Assembly: GCF_037975235.1 (NCBI RefSeq)
Contig: NZ_CP150241.1
Coordinates: 6,386,001 to 6,450,000, forward strand
Length of the DNA: 64,000 nt
Reading direction: 5' to 3'
Source: Paenibacillus sp. FSL R5-0341
GTDB lineage: Bacteria > Bacillota > Bacilli > Paenibacillales > Paenibacillaceae
Of the stretch, positions 63,804 to 64,000 are shown in pieces. The notes under the pieces were generated by a model, which was not told the DNA's origin, ran no database searches, and saw only the letters and a program-made list of their open reading frames with translations. Position 1 is the stretch's first letter. The number at the start of each line of letters is the position of its first letter. A program made the position numbers and the translations under genes.

Positions 63804-64000
63804 CGGTGGGCCTCCTTTTCCTTGAGTTTCATTTCAGGATTTAAATAACGATAAGATAGATCAACCGCCGTATTCACGAGGAATACCACGATGGCCATGA
63901 TCAGGATGTAACCCTGGATCAGTGGATAATCACGCTGACGGATCGCGTCGACAACGAGCTTGCCGATACCCGGATAAGCGAACAACACTTCAATCACGAC
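63800..64000 (-). CDS. NikB/DppB-type permease, 3' end only
   Basis: The last 66 or so codons of a binding-protein-dependent permease: IEVLFAYPGIGKLVVDAIRQRDYPLIQGYIL is the standard DppB/NikB C-terminal motif. The gene continues beyond the window. It overlaps the NikC-like permease by ATGA. Confidence 0.88.
   Translation of the reverse strand, partial: VVIEVLFAYPGIGKLVVDAIRQRDYPLIQGYILIMAIVVFLVNTAVDLSYRYLNPEMKLKEKEAHR

Noticed and set aside
1..64000. tRNA, rRNA, CRISPR array, prophage or conjugative element
   Set aside because: No cloverleaf, rRNA-like, regularly spaced repeat, integrase or phage structural sequence was recognised on reading.

Overview
The window reads as chromosomal DNA of a plant-polysaccharide-degrading Firmicute, most likely a Paenibacillus. 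The reasons are Bacillus-type ribosome binding sites (AAGGAGG), frequent GTG/TTG starts, many secreted polysaccharide-active enzymes, S-layer-homology (SLH) surface proteins, three 7TMR-DISM sensor kinases, GlnK/GlnL-type regulators and CcpA-type cre sites. This genus call is an inference; no rRNA or other taxonomic marker is present. I saw no tRNA, rRNA, CRISPR array, insertion sequence or prophage.

Layout. 0-5.5 kb: GH30 glycosidase, secreted GH10 xylanase and a secreted 5'-nucleotidase-type phosphoesterase with an SH3 tail. 5.5-8.6 kb: an Mph-type macrolide 2'-phosphotransferase with what looks like a complete macrolide-sensing attenuator (leader peptide ending RLR, antiterminator, terminator), then the DEAD-box helicase dbpA. 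8.8-14.3 kb: small hypothetical genes, a DKNYY-repeat protein, a secreted GH43-CBM32-AbfB enzyme, and a flavin reductase/HxlR divergent pair. 14.5-25.6 kb: a 2212-residue SLH/InlB-repeat surface protein, an orphan MinD-like ATPase sharing its upstream element, and a two-component system with a 7TMR-DISM kinase. 25.8-32.5 kb: lipoprotein, two acetyltransferases, a small HTH protein, SDR, WYL regulator, RibD/DHFR-like reductase and an SGNH esterase. 32.7-37.5 kb: a glutamine-type ABC transporter next to a GlnK/GlnL-like two-component system. 37.7-42 kb: a double-headed hybrid kinase with a SARP-type response regulator. 42-50.8 kb: DinB, TPR-SMI1/KNR4, PL4 rhamnogalacturonan lyase, AraC regulator, a large TerD-like protein, and a divergent isochorismatase-fold/TetR pair. 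50.9-59.2 kb: a FIVAR/SLH surface protein and a second copy of the double-headed kinase/SARP regulator system. 59.3-64 kb: malate:quinone oxidoreductase and a NikBCDE/Opp-type ABC operon whose NikC-like permease has an in-frame stop and whose NikB-like permease runs off the window.

How it fits together. The xylanase, SGNH esterase, PL4 lyase and mqo each carry a cre-like box 28-36 nt upstream of the start codon, so catabolite control probably links the scattered polysaccharide genes with central metabolism. Envelope signalling is the second theme: three 7TMR-DISM kinases lie close to two very large SLH proteins. The most notable finding is the mph leader, in which the codons of the RLR arrest motif can base-pair with the antiterminator strand, giving a complete attenuation circuit readable from sequence alone.
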